A DNA stretch of 64,000 bases from Pseudopyrenochaeta lycopersici (taxonomy: Eukaryota > Ascomycota > Dothideomycetes > Pleosporales > Pseudopyrenochaetaceae): the NCBI GenBank assembly GCA_003313425.1, contig NHZP01000021.1, positions 186,001 to 250,000 on the forward strand, in the 5' to 3' direction. Position numbers and translations under genes: made by a program. Positions 37,423 to 49,501 of this stretch are shown here, one piece after another. Under the pieces are notes generated by a model that saw nothing but the letters and a program-made list of their open reading frames with translations, did not search any database and had not been told where the DNA came from. Position 1 is the stretch's first letter, and every line of letters begins with the position of its first letter.

Positions 37423-38601
37423 ATGGCAAATGAACCACAGAGTATACGAGGGCTCTTCATGAGCGCTGAGAGAGCACGAAAGGATCTTTCTTTATCATAT
37501 GAATCGAACAGTCCCACGTACCAAGAAAATCTCAGCATCACCATCGCCACCTACGAAGAATGTCTCAAGCTATCCGAACAGGTGTCGCTATTCAGCCCCA
37601 ACGAGACTTTGGAAGACATTGCTTCTTCTGAATTACAGTAAGTTTCAACCCCTTGGTCGTTGTGGTCGTGAAGCTTAGCTCATCACGTTTGTAGATACAT
37701 GACGATCAACTATCATTTGGCAGAACTTGTGCAAAAGATATTTAGTACAGACATAGCTATCAGGAAACAAAATTTACTGCGAGCGCGGGGTCACTTTGAG
37801 CGATTCATGAAGCTATTGGATTCGTACGATTTGCTTGGTAAGGCGGATGCAAAGCTTTTCGAAACGTACGCCGAAGATAAGGACAATTTCTCCATAGCAA
37901 GCACGCGGGATGCAGCAGCAAGGCGGGACGCCAAGATTACAAGATTCCGGGAGGAAAAGGAACTGAAGAAGAAGCTCGAGGTACCTTGTGCATTGTGCAT
38001 TTGGCGTGGGAACAGGAGCTAATGCGAGCAGTATCTTCAACAAAATCCCAAGCTTGCGGAACAAGATGAACAAGTGGTCCGAGAACTAAATTTGACAGAC
38101 CTAGCGTTCAGGGTACATCAGACCTTTCAGTCGCTTGAATCTATGGCTCAGGAACTGCATATTATCTCGCTAGCGCCCCCCGCGCCCCCACAGGGTCAGA
38201 GTGGTCCCACGCCAGACGGCCGTCAAGACGGGAGAGATAAAGATAACTATTCCGAGCGCCTTGACGGGCAACTAGCTGGGCTTAGATACTCGGGACCAAT
38301 CCTGAGCAGCGACGGAAAGCCAATGCGGCCGTTCACGCTACTAGATAGCCGACAAACACTGACGAAGAATGTTTTCCGCCCAGATCATAGTCTTCCAACC
38401 ATGACGATCGATGAGTATCTCGAAGAGGAGAAGCGAAGAGGGGGCATCATTGAAGGCGGTGGCCCACAATCCGAGATTCGACCTGAAGTTGACGAGGACG
38501 ATCTTGCCCTAGCTGATGAAGAGACGATGAAGCAACGCGCATGGGATGAGTACGTGGAGGCAAACCCCAAAGGGTCGGGCAACACTTTGAACAGAGGATA
38601 A
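37423..38601 (+). CDS. TAP42: Tap42/alpha4-like regulator of PP2A-type phosphatases
   Basis: Binds PP2A, PP4 and PP6 catalytic subunits and links them to TOR signalling. Exons 37423-37637, 37695-37980 and 38032-38601 join in phase to 356 aa, the family's usual length. The N-terminal helical (TPR-like) domain includes SIRGLFMSAERARKDL, YMTINYHLAELVQKI, and an RDAKITRFREEKELKKKLE helix, the family's conserved basic block that contacts the phosphatase. The C-terminal part carries the signature GKPMRPFTLLDSRQ, then FRPDHSLPTMTIDEYLEEE and the acidic MKQRAWDEYVEANPKGSGNTLNRG end, all characteristic of Tap42/alpha4. An in-frame ATG five codons upstream (37408) is the alternative start; 37423 was chosen because MANEPQSIRGLF aligns better with family N-termini. 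Confidence 0.95.
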
Positions 38602-38731
38602 CCGGGATGCATCATTGTTGTCAGATACCCCATAGAGTATGTCTTCCACTAACAATCACCGCGAGCGTCCACGATGGACGATTAGTAAAATTGTTCGACG
38701 TGCTCATGCCCAGCTTGAAATATTGCAATTA

Positions 38732-39675
38732 TCATAGTCTCTCTGGGGCCAGCTCAGGCCACTTATTTGTGACAAGCTCGAATAACGCTTCAGACAGCAC
38801 TTTGTAGCCCTTAATATTTAGATGCAACCCGTCAGTAAACCATCCCTTGCCAAACGTCCTGGCACCCACGAGTCCACACCCCGGCCCCATATCCTCGTCA
38901 AAACTCTCTCCGTTTCCTTCCTCCCTTAACATTGCATTGACAACACCCCTCCAAAAGTCTAACCCCACGACCCGTCCCGTCTCTTCATACTCTCCCGCAA
39001 TCTGCAGAACTGCCTCCGCATACCGTTTCTTGCTCATATACGTTTTATACCTCGGCCCTTCCTTCTTATGCTGGTTCGTATCTTCGACCTGCTCGTCCGT
39101 CATGGCAGGATCTCTTGCAGGGGCTGTGCTGTTGATTGGCGGGGGCGTGATTAGTACAATCTTTGTGTTTGCCATAGCGTCCTGCGTAAGAATCGTTTCC
39201 ACGAAGGCGCGGATGTTTGCTTCAAATTTGGCGCGGGGGACGTATTCAGAGGCTCCAATCATGGCGGCGTCGTTTGCGCCGAGGAAGATTGTGAAGAGGA
39301 GAGTTGGTGGAGAGTTGGGAGACGTTGCGCGGGTGATTATGCGATCGAAATCGCTTTGTATAATTGATGATGTGTAGCTGTAGCAATTTGTTATCAATCG
39401 ACTTCGACGCTTGTCTATCGTGGACCTATATGTACCCTGCCCGACCTGTGCATGAGCGTCAGTATGTGCACTGCAGTTATGGAAGGTCTCAGAGGATTCA
39501 TAATGGTAGCAGTATTATATCTAATAGACACAGTACCTTCATTCACAACCCTGGCCTTTCCTGCATACTTCTTCTCCAAGAATAACCCAAAGCCTTGCGT
39601 TTCTTCCCTGAAACTCCATTGGGTCAAAGAATCGCCGAACAGTACAAACTCTGGAAGCGGTTTCGAGGACGTCAT
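38732..39675 (-). CDS. IAH1: Isoamyl acetate-hydrolysing esterase-like GDSL/SGNH hydrolase
   Basis: SGNH-family carboxylesterase; the yeast homologue hydrolyses acetate esters. Exons 39537-39675, 39436-39445 and 38732-39377 join to 264 aa. The middle exon is only 10 nt: it supplies the bases that turn VVNEG into VVNEGRAGYTSS and is needed to keep frame, because direct joining of the outer exons shifts the frame. Its flanks are CACAG upstream and GTACAT downstream. Block I is VLFGDSLTQ with the catalytic Ser, block III is IFLGANDA with the oxyanion Asn, and block V is WFTDGLHLNIKGY with catalytic Asp and His. All catalytic residues are present. Divergent from the small mitochondrial-type protein gene and convergent with TAP42, 130 bp away. 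Confidence 0.9.
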
Positions 39676-40164
39676 GGTTGTTATGCACTTCTTGACCTAG
39701 TAGGCTGCTGACTTTAAACTCAAAACCATTTGATATTTGCAGGTTCATCGTTGAGGGGCTGCAACTTGAGGTACCAGGCAGCAGTGGCGGGTGTCTAACC
39801 AAATGTGGAGAAGGCGCACTAATGCAGCCTGCATTTGATCAAAGGCAAAGCAAAGCTTTTGACACGAGCCAGGGAGCGCTCCCAATATGGACTCTTATGA
39901 GAGCAGATCAAATACTACGCGGATGAGAAGCTGCTTGAGATGTACGAATGGAACTCGTGAGGCGGTCATGATGACCTCATTCTGCCTTCGACATTTATGC
40001 TCGCCATATGCTGGTTCTTAAAGACAGCAAGTCTTTGATACTAGACGCTTGCTAAATCATACAAGCCTCCGTCTGAACGCTTTGGACCGTTACGGAAAGC
40101 TTGAACATATCTACCATCGACTTTTAGACAAATCGAAGGCAAACCGACAGCAGCAGTATTCAAA
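39676..40164. promoter_or_regulatory. Bidirectional promoter region, IAH1-like / small protein gene
   Basis: About 490 bp between divergent starts; no gene and no outstanding motif seen. Confidence 0.4.
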
Positions 40165-40509
40165 ATGGCCTACTCGAGACTCCATACATTACAGCGCCTA
40201 CCCGTGCCGATTACTATTCGGACCTTCAGTACCTCACCCATCTATTCTAAACTGATGGGCGACAACCCCAAGTCCAACTTCCCGGATCCGTCGGAGAACT
40301 CCTCTGCAACACCAAATCGCAGGGTTCGCTCCGATACACAAAACAACGATACTCAATCGAGTGCTTCTACTGAAGAGCATAAGAGCGGAGACGATCATCC
40401 AGCCAAGCAGCCTGATTACCAAGCTGAGCCGAACCGGAGTACGGGCATTGGTGGTGATTCGGAGGTGAAGGGTGGCAAGGACGGACTTGGTGAGAGAGGC
40501 GATAAGTAG
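40165..40509 (+). CDS. Small, probably mitochondrial protein of unknown function
   Basis: Single-exon frame of 114 aa starting at a good ATG (CAAAATGG). Residues 1-30 lack acidic residues, carry several Arg and read RTFSTSPIYSK, typical of a fungal mitochondrial presequence with its cleavage region. The remainder is polar, rich in Asn, Ser, Asp and Gly, and probably disordered, ending QPDYQAEPNRSTGIGG then a GGKDGLGERGDK terminus. No catalytic motif is visible. I do not recognise the family with certainty, though the C-terminal block looks like conserved sequence rather than random translation. Location is inferred from the presequence only. Confidence 0.7.
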   Translation: MAYSRLHTLQRLPVPITIRTFSTSPIYSKLMGDNPKSNFPDPSENSSATPNRRVRSDTQNNDTQSSASTEEHKSGDDHPAKQPDYQAEPNRSTGIGGDSEVKGGKDGLGERGDK

Positions 40510-42914
40510 TAGAAGGAAAATGAAAGAGATCAGATCAACGCGGAGAGGGGTTCATGTGTTTCCGTTGGATATGTGGTGTGAGCTTGAATTGAATGCGTTC
40601 TGATTCTAGGCTGAATGAAGTTCATGCATCAAAGGCTCAGAATGTGCGCTGTGAAACCCGTTTCTGAACGGTACCTGCAGACAGCCTTCCTTTATTTGCT
40701 CTGGTCATTCATATCTCATGCGCCGGAGCTTTTATACAGCCTGTAAGCGACTTTTAACCGGTCACGCAACGCCGTATGCGACGTTGAGGCTTCGGATCTG
40801 CAACAGATCCACGACTGGGTTTATTCTCCCGGTCATCAGGACCCACTAGAGAGGGAATGCACAGCGAGTGGTCGTGAAGGTTCATATCCAACTCGTCTGC
40901 AAAGAGTAGCGGCACTTTGATGCTGTATCCAACGGCATGCGGAGTAAGCGAAGAGCAATGGCAATTAAAAAAGATAAGGGATATTGTCTTGCGTCGGCAC
41001 TTTCCCGAAGTCTCGGATGCCCCTTACTAGCAGGCTTTGTATGCGGAAGAATTGTCGTGCCATCTGCGCAAGATACATATAACTGTCAGTTGGTATACCT
41101 TACTCGGCCCTGTCTGGGTGGCATCCGAATCCCTAAAAAGCGTAATTTCATCATTGGCTGAGGGGTAAACCACTTCCAGCGTCTTTAAGAATACGCTGAA
41201 ACGTTTTGTTTCTGCTAGTCCGGGGTACTCTAGAGTAAGTTTCAATGGTGAGTGGTTTCACAAAGCCTACTGGTGGCGTCCGGTATCAAAGTGGTCGGGA
41301 CTGTCACAAAGCTTGATATTCTCCTCTATGTGAAGTGTGATTAGGCCGTAATGGACTCGCCCCGGAACTCGGCGGGTGAGGGACAGTCTTCCATTGGTAG
41401 TTTCGGTGGAACGCAAAGGCGAGATCTCTCCGATGTGAGCCCAGTGAGAGAGAGTGTCAGCGCAGAGTATGCAGAGAGCAGGCACGCTGCCCCTAACTTT
41501 ACCGTGTTGCCGGTGTCGGTAATTCGCGACAGACTGGCGCGTTCTTACGGCGCATTCCGTGACTCTTTCAGTGCATACCCGACTGGGCGCTTGGTTGGTT
41601 TCGGTTCCCTGTCAAGAATAGTTTAGCGGTCCAAGAGAATATGCTGACAGGAGAAGGACATGACCCGCGAGGTGCTCTAGTCGTGCTATCAGAGATAGTA
41701 TTGTAGTTGGATTAGAGGCACATGTGAAAGACAAGGGTGAGATTGCATGTTCAACTAGGCGAGTTAGAAGCTAGATGCAAGCCTCGAAGTGCTATGCCTC
41801 GCCGGAAAATTTTGGGATTGGGGCTATAACGCGAGGGACAGAGATAACGGCGTGGCGGAGACATACGTAATTCCAGGCATAGGACAGTGATTTTGGCCAA
41901 CATGGAGAAGAAGTAAGTTGTGACCAGCAAAGGCCAATTGCATGCTGATAGCCTCCGGCAGTCGAGGGGGGTATTAAATTGGTAACCTTCCATATATTGC
42001 GCAAGGTTGAAGTAACAACCGCAGGAGCGATCCGTGGGGCATGAGCACGGGCGCAGAGGTGGTTATAGAAAGCAGCCCGATCAGGTAAGGCTTGCTCTTT
42101 AGCATTGTTATTCCCGACTGAGGACACCAAGAGGTGATATGTCAACTGCTGACTGCGCCCATAAGCGCAGTGGAGATGTTACTTAACCAGGGAGAGCGGG
42201 TTCTTACTGTGATTTCTCAAAGCCAGCAGATCCATGGCGGACCCAAGCAGGGGAGTCAGAACCGTTTCGTACTAAAGCACCTATTCTCCAAGCAGGGGCC
42301 TACAGGTGTTGATAGGGTGTTGCAAGTTACCAAAAAGAATGGCACAGAGAGAGCCCGGCGGCGCACAGGGGGTACGTCAGGGGTACAACCAAAAGCAACG
42401 TGCCTTCCCGCCGTTAGTGGTGGCTTTAGCGCAGACGCGCACGGTCGTTCTTTCCGCGGCTGGGCATGCGCCTCGGCCAGCGTCACGGCACCCATGTCAT
42501 CCCAGGGCTGCAGACCATTTGCGCTCCGGCAGTACGACCTGGATTTCTTTTGGCGCGACTTCTGGGGTGAGAAATAGCGCCTCAGCATCTCTGAGGAATG
42601 CCGCCACAAAAGCACGATGAACTCTGAATCCTGTGTCATATGGACCCGTCTGCCGTTCGCTGTTCTTCCATCATCACCCCACGCAGTTCCGCTGTCAAAA
42701 GCTTTGGTACCCTCATGCCTGCCCTGCCATAAGCAGTGACATGCTCACCAATTCAAGACCCTCGGAGACTCGTTTGTAACTTCCCTGTTGGACTCCACGC
42801 TGCATACAATCAACACACACCCATTGTGAATACTCTTTGTGGGTGAGCACGCAGCCCGCCAATGACCGCTGTAATACGTTTCGAGTAACTGGACGTGGAT
42901 ATATATACTGCAAT
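40510..42914. other. Gene-poor 2.4 kb stretch upstream of TSC1
   Basis: No supportable gene. A 91-codon frame at 41351-41626 begins at a plausible ATG but shows no domain (separate finding). Base composition resembles the surroundings and no transposon terminal repeats or RIP-like AT collapse are visible. The right end holds the TSC1 promoter. Confidence 0.4.
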
Positions 42915-45900
42915 ATGTCTGGGTAAGCCAGAAAGCTCTCGATCGCGCTTGATGCCTCGGGTCACACGAGAGGCCGCCATACAAGTTTTCTGACGTGTTC
43001 TTCTAGGTCTATGCGAGAGTCCATCAAAGCCCTGAACACCACCTTTTCTGCCGCCACCGTTCCTTATCCTCTACCTGACGAACTTCGCACAACGATAGAA
43101 ACCTTCCTTGATCGCTATGATGACATCGACGATCACGACTCGCAGCGCTTCCACGAAGACCTTCATGCGCTGTACCTCCGGCGCATCGCGGATAGTGAAG
43201 AGAAGCATGCCCCCTTCCTGTCTGCGCTTCGACTGTTACGGCCAGCGATTACTGGGGAGACGCGCTTGACTGCATGGTGGGATCTAGTGTTGAGACCTAC
43301 AATAGATGGGATAGGACATAAGAGACACGCGATCGAAGACGCAAGAGAGTTTGTTCAGAGCATCTTGGTTTACGATGCCGAAGCGGATCGTGATGGAGAG
43401 CGTGCGCGCCTATCGACTCTCTTCACCAAGAAGATATTGGAGGCGTACCTCGCCAGGACGAATGTTCCTTCCTCGGCAGAAGATAAGGTCTCTCCAGACA
43501 ACGAGCTCGTGGCACATGAGCTTGAGTCAGTTCTGGTTGCTTTTGGCCGCAAGATGCCCAAGGTGAGTACTCGAGCGTGCATCGCTCATTGCCGACTAAC
43601 GAAGACAGGTGTTACTTCTTGCCCTTGATGACCTCTTTGTCCAAAAGCAATATCGCATTCAAGCGTTGAATTTGCTTAGCGCGTTTGTTCGACTTCAACC
43701 ACCGCATCTTCATCTGGTACTCGAAACCTCCCTCATCCAGCACCTGGAAAAGTGTTTGCTTATCGACACCTCATCAACTGTCATTGAGCTAGCTCTTGTC
43801 GTTCTCATTATGTTTCTACCCCACATCTGCGGCGCTTTGACCTCTGATCGTCATCTCCAGAAGTTGTTTCTCGTGTATACAAGGGTTTTGTGTTGGGACA
43901 AATTGGGGAGCGCCGAAGACTCGAGGTCAAACTACACTCAAGTTGCTGATGAAGAAAGTGATGATGATGAGGTAGAGGACGACGAATCCGAGCAGGGATG
44001 GGAACAAGTGCAATCGTCTATGGATTATCCGGACTCGTCGCCGCCGACGCTCATGCATTACTACACTTTTCTGTATGGCTTGTTCCCATTGAACTTCATG
44101 AGCTTCATCCGAAAACCAAGGAAGTATCTCAAGTCGCTCAATTTTCCAGGTGCGCGTGATTTCGATCTGGATCAGGACCTTGTCCATAGCCGGACTGAAC
44201 CGTATCGAAGAGTCCATCTGCTCCACCCGAACATGTTTACCACCACAGTTGAAGATGAGCTCAGCGAGAATAGGTGGCTGAAGAGCGATCCTGCAGACGT
44301 TGTCACAGAATGCATGGACCTTTGCGTGGCTGTGTCGTCCGCTCTTCACGATCCTGGACCACCCCCAACCACAAAGCTACCGCCCTTACCAGAAGTACCT
44401 ACCCAATTCGTCCTAGATGATGACAGCGCTACCGCAAATGGTTCAAATGAAAGTTGGAGAAATACACAGTCAACAGTATACATACCCTTAGGTGAAGCCC
44501 CGGAGGTTCCTGAGACCTTCGAGATACCGCCGAGATCCAAGTCGCTGAAATCAGTCAAATCCAACCAATCCGTGGCCTCTCCATTGCTGAAAGGCCGCGA
44601 TGTGATGGATTCGCCAACGCTACCACCAGCAAACGACAACAAGAAGCAAGACTTGCTTGGTACGCTCGTGGTTGCCCCTCAACAATTCGTGACCCAGCAG
44701 CCGAGTCTTGATAGTTTTGTGCAGTCAATAGGCGGAACGAACTCGCCAGCGCACACCGATTTCCACAACCAAACTATGGCCTCTCTGCAAAGAGAAATTA
44801 TGTTGCTTCGAAATGACTTAAATTTCGAGCGCTATCTAAAGTTGCAGCATTTAGCTCACATTGGCCAACTTCAACGAAAGCACATCAAAGAGGCAACAGC
44901 AGATGCCGAAACTCAGAACCTGATCAACACCAACAAGACTCTGAAAGCGAGGCTTGCCAAAGCGAATGAGCTTTATGCTCAACTGAAAAAGGAGACACTT
45001 ACAAGCCGAAGCCAGTCGAAGAAATGGGAGACCGACTTAAGTGCAAAGGTTAGATCGTACAAAGAAAGCGAGAAAGGCTGGCATAGCGAGGAGGGCAGCT
45101 TACGATTTGAACTGCAGCGAACACAATCTGATTATGAGCACCTCAAAAAGATCGTAGAGAGAGCAGAAGCGGAACAACTCAAGGCTCAGCAAAGGACACG
45201 TGCCCTGGAATACGAGCTCGAAGACTACGGCAGTGTTCGACGTGAGCTTGAAGCTACGCAAGAAAAGATCTTGAGGTACGAAGACCAGAGGAAGGAGCTT
45301 CACACAATGATGCAGGAGCGAAACGAATTACGGAACGACCTGGAAATTGCCCATATGCGATTGAATAGTCGAGAGCAAGAACGCGAGCGCTCAATCAAAG
45401 CTTACGAACGTCGGATCATGGAGCTTGAAACACGACTGCAGATGGCCGAGAGGAATGTAGGCAAGCCAGGGCAGCTTCCTTCATCCGTCCAGCAAATGCT
45501 TGACTCAGCACTTGCCGCGAGCAACGCCAAACTACAATCACTAAAGAAGACACACTACCGCCTCCTCGAGCAGCATACTGAGCTGCAGATGAAGTATCAC
45601 GATCTTGAAGGAGAACAACAGGCAAGTTTGGGGCATATGTACAGTCAGGAGAAATCAGGCCAATTTGATCTGGGGCAAACGCGGGTTAGTCGCAGTTCCA
45701 GCCTACGCCAAGGGTACAACTACAACTCAAGGTATCTTCCTCCGCTTTCCACAGAGATAGGGCCCAGCGAAGAACGGGATAATTATCCCGAGTACCGTTC
45801 CCCAGACTTGGTGAGCAGTCCTACATCATCCGCTTCACCAGCCCGACCTGTTCGGATCGACCAGTTGCAGGCCCAAAGGCCACAGAAGTCTCAGACAACG

Positions 45901-46276
45901 CCCTCACCATACCCTGGCTTTGGCGGTGGCTTTGGTCCAAACTTTTCTGCAGCCTACGATGCTTCGCTCAACAACGAGTTCCAAGCTCAGAAGCCAGGCA
46001 GTGCTCCTCAGTCCAGCGCCAAGAGCAGCTTCTCGATTGACACAGAAGGTAGCACAGGCAAAGAGAAGAAAGATAAAGTGGAAGTGAAGTCGGAGGTTCG
46101 GGTGTTTGGTCGTGGTATGTATCTTGTAGAACAGTCGTGAGATATTTTGAGATATTTTGAGCTAACAAGCAACAGGTGGCGCGCAAAACATTGGAAAGAA
46201 AGTCAAAGACAAGGATCAAAAGAAGCCTGGATCTTCGAAGACAGGAGGCTTCCGCGGCTTGAAGGGGATCATGTAA
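42915..46276 (+). CDS. TSC1: Hamartin-like Tsc1, TOR-pathway inhibitor scaffold
   Basis: Partner of Tsc2 (tuberin) in the complex that turns off Rheb and thus TORC1. Exons 42915-42922, 43007-43562, 43609-46114 and 46176-46276 join in phase to 1056 aa. The N-terminal 330 residues form the helical hamartin core (SIKALNTTFSAA, VLLLALDDLFVQKQYRIQAL, FLYGLFPLNFMSFIRKPRKY). A Pro/Ser-rich linker follows. The region from about residue 450 to 740 is continuous coiled coil beginning QREIMLLRNDLNFERYLKLQ. The C-terminus reads GGAQNIGKKVKDKDQKK and ends in FRGLKGIM, a terminus typical of fungal hamartins. The first coding exon has only 8 nt (ATG TCT GG); initiating at 43011 on exon 2 would lose just four residues. 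Budding yeast lacks this gene; fission yeast and filamentous fungi keep it. Confidence 0.93.
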
Positions 46277-48300
46277 TGCAATCAAATCGTCGATATCTTG
46301 GTACCCTCCCGCGGAGCCACATCAACGCCACCGATACCAATTGCACATTCATGATCTCGCTTCATCAAGATCTCATCTATGCATTGACACTTAATCAGCC
46401 GTTTTACCAACGAAAACCGACTCACTTGGCCATCGACCAATCTACCATGGTTAATCTTATCAGCTAGCGATAACTATACAGGAACCATTTCCAATATATT
46501 AACACGCTAGTCTTTTGTATAAAATATTTTTAGTCGATATGGGGATCATCACGGAGCTTATGGAGTTTAAAAGCATGCGAACAGTGTGATCTCGCATGCC
46601 GTGGATGCTATCTGTTTGGTTTCATCTATTGGTCATATAACTGCGTTCTCCTTGCTATATCTTGGTGCTCTATGTGTGTACATCATATCGACTCCTAATT
46701 TTGAAATCTTATTCGTCGTTGTGCTCCAGCTGCCTGCTTCCAATGTCCGTACGAATCGCACTATTTTAACGACTGCTCCAATACTGCGCCCAATTGAGAC
46801 ACATTTGTCTCCAGCCAATGCTCGCACCCAACCTGAGGCAACCGTGAGCTGGACGATCCTCAACATCTATGTACTGTGGCTTTTCATTGGCGAAGCTGAG
46901 TGAAGACATCATATCACGTACCTGCTCTTCAAAATGGGTTGTTTTTCAGACTAGCTAATTGCATCATCAGGATATGGATTCACAAGCCTTTGAATAATCA
47001 GGCTACTGCAACTGCTATCAGATCTGGACAAGCATGAGACGCATCACTTTACTTTTTCCTAAGCTCGAATCCTGACCCCTGGGCGTCTGAGCCTCGCTAA
47101 ACGACCCAGTACCCTGTTTGCCCTGCATATCCCACCCCAATGCTCGCCTTGCCCATGGCCATTGTCCGCACGTGCATGGCGTGGGGCCTTAATGGTCAAC
47201 GTTGAGATAGCTTTTTTTTTTTTACGTGGGGACTTGACGTTCGCTTCGACGGCTCATCCCAGAGTGTCACTTGAACCCTACCAAAATTGATTACATTGCA
47301 GGTATTAAAAGGACCGAGAAGTAAAGTTCACCTCGCGGCACCATTAACCAACGTTGGCTACAACGACCCAACGGCAACGCTAAACAATGGGCCGAAAGGG
47401 GTCCGCTGGGATCGTCCCACGCGAGCCCTCCGAGCCAAAAGCAAAGCCGTTGTCACACATTGCTGTCGGGTATTCTGGGCACGGACACTACACGGGACTC
47501 TGGCCGCAGAAAATGGGGAGAACGACTGGAGGGACTCGACACCCGACGGCCCTTCTTTGTGAAACATCCACTTCGAAAGTTTATGAAACTCAGTTTACAA
47601 TCCCACACCATCGGATTCAAGAAACTGCATCTCCATTGGCCTATCCATTGTTTCAACTTGGCCGCGATCACAGTCCCTTTCCGAGCATCATTATCACACG
47701 GCGTCATGTCCCCGCGATTTATGCACTACATGCAAGACTGCATCGAAACCTCACTCCAAATTGACAGATCACCTTGCCTCTAACCGCTCTTGACGCCTCA
47801 TGCATCTTCTCGCCCTCGCATTGAACATCTCCGGAACAATGATTATGGTCGCATGCCGCAATACTGGCCGTAGAAGATCGTCCGTTGATCACTCGAGTGC
47901 CGAGAGCTCGCGTGCGTCACTGTTCGATAGCGGGCTCCAGAACAGCCACATGGGAACGATGGCGCGCGGAAAGGCGGGTGTGGCCAATGTTTAGGACTAG
48001 CGAAGCGAGAGCGAGGGATATGGAATGGAAAGATCAACAGAATGCATAACTTTGCACATCCGAGTATAGGGCACCTGAAAGATCGGGTTTAAAATCTTGC
48101 CAGCAGCCCAAAAATTATGAAACAAAAAGACGGCTTGCAGATTCGAACAAGAGGCTCCTTTTGGCACTACTGCTGGTGCCTCACCACATGTGTCTTGGCA
48201 ATAACAAAAAAGGAAAGGATGCACGCAGGCATGATTTGTGCGTCCTGAGACGACGAAAAAGTTTATATCTGTATGTAGAGCAACTTCCCTACTCTGTCTG

Positions 48301-48341
48301 AATAATTAATTCGTATAAAAAGATGTAAATTGTTAATTATT
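48301..48341. repeat. AT-rich inverted repeat, 9-bp arms
   Basis: AATAATTAA at 48301-48309 is the exact reverse complement of TTAATTATT at 48333-48341, leaving a 23-base loop. Could be chance in AT-rich sequence. Confidence 0.5.
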
Positions 48342-49372
48342 AGGGAGGGAATTAAAGTTGCGAGGCTCCTGAGTCCAGCTTGCTGTGATCATGTGTATGG
48401 AAGAGGGCGCAGGGGCGCAATGCTGGTGCCTAGAATTGAAAGTTCGCAAGCAGGCTAACGCACATTATGCCATGACTGTCATTTGGGAGGGACAAAAGGG
48501 GGAGACGGATGTGTTGCCACGTTACCCTGAGATACTTTCACTATTGTCTTCGTCAACTTGTGCGATCAAAAGCATGTGTGACTTCGGCAACTCGTCTGAT
48601 GTACGACATTTCCCTCACCTTAAAACTCTCCATTTGCTTCGCTCACTGTGTCGATTACTATTCGTATTTTATTGCGGCTGATTCCTCACAATCTTAGGCA
48701 CGCGTTGTCCCCAACCTTATTCTATCTGGCTCAGTCTTCGACACTGTATATCGCTGGTGAAATACTACTGAACTCTACGTTTCTGCTGAGAATCTTCACC
48801 CTGGAAACATTCACCCACGGCTGGATGGCCACAGCTGCTTCGGCTTATTGCGATTCATTCTTTCGTTGACCCTACGCTTCGAGTTTTTGACCTTATGCTT
48901 CGGTTGTCAGATCTCTAATGCCTGTTTATCGACGTTTTTGGGCTTGGATTCATATCTTTAGTAGCATGTAGCCAGCCTTGCAATGCTTGATACCATATGT
49001 TTCGAAGTCGATGAAGACGTGACGCTTCATGATGTCCTATTCTCGAACGGAGGTGGAGCGCGCTTGGATAGTGGCAGGACGGCATTCCTTGTACACTACA
49101 AGACCAAACATGATTGGCTGTAGCAGGGCAGCAATCTTACCTTCTAATTTCGAAGCGATGTGCAGTAATAGATTGCAGGTCGAGCCTGGCTCTGGTTTTG
49201 AGATACGTTGATGGTTTGGTGGAACTCAAGAGGACATTGCAGTTGCCATCCCGCCAAAAGTGAGGGTGAAGGTGAATTCTTGCGGATCAACTATGGCTCA
49301 TTAACGGCACCAGCAGTCAATGCCAACAATAACATGAAGGAACTGTGGTTACGATAAGTGTATATTGATGTG

Positions 49373-49398
49373 TCATCATGGGCCCTCATCATGGGCCA
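49373..49398. repeat. Tandem direct repeat, two copies of a 13-mer
   Basis: TCATCATGGGCCC is followed directly by TCATCATGGGCCA. The GGGCCC and ATGGGCCAT cores are also palindromic. Lies downstream of the DUF3237 gene, about 100 bp past its stop codon. Confidence 0.7.
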
Positions 49399-49501
49399 TT
49401 TGTAGGTAACATGCTATACAGACTTTTATCAACCAGCACACTTTCCACTTGAACATCTCAATTAAGACCGGAATACTCACCCTTACTGCAAAGAAAGTGG
49501 T

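Larger units (their letters stand above)
46277..49501. other. Gene-poor 3.2 kb stretch
   Basis: Longest stretch here without a supportable gene. Frames of up to 125 codons (for example near 47387-47764) show no domain, overlap in several phases and lack convincing splice context. Noted elements are a 12-base T run at 47212-47223, a GCACGTGC at 47168-47175, an AT-rich 9-bp inverted repeat at 48301-48341 and a tandem 13-mer at 49373-49398. Confidence 0.4.

Noticed and set aside
40510..42914. Degenerate transposon in the gap before TSC1
   Set aside because: No terminal repeats, transposase fragments or RIP-like AT enrichment could be seen by eye.
47387..47764. 125-codon plus-strand frame starting MGRKGSAGIVPREP
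   Set aside because: No domain, other phases are equally open over the same stretch, and there is no supporting splice structure.
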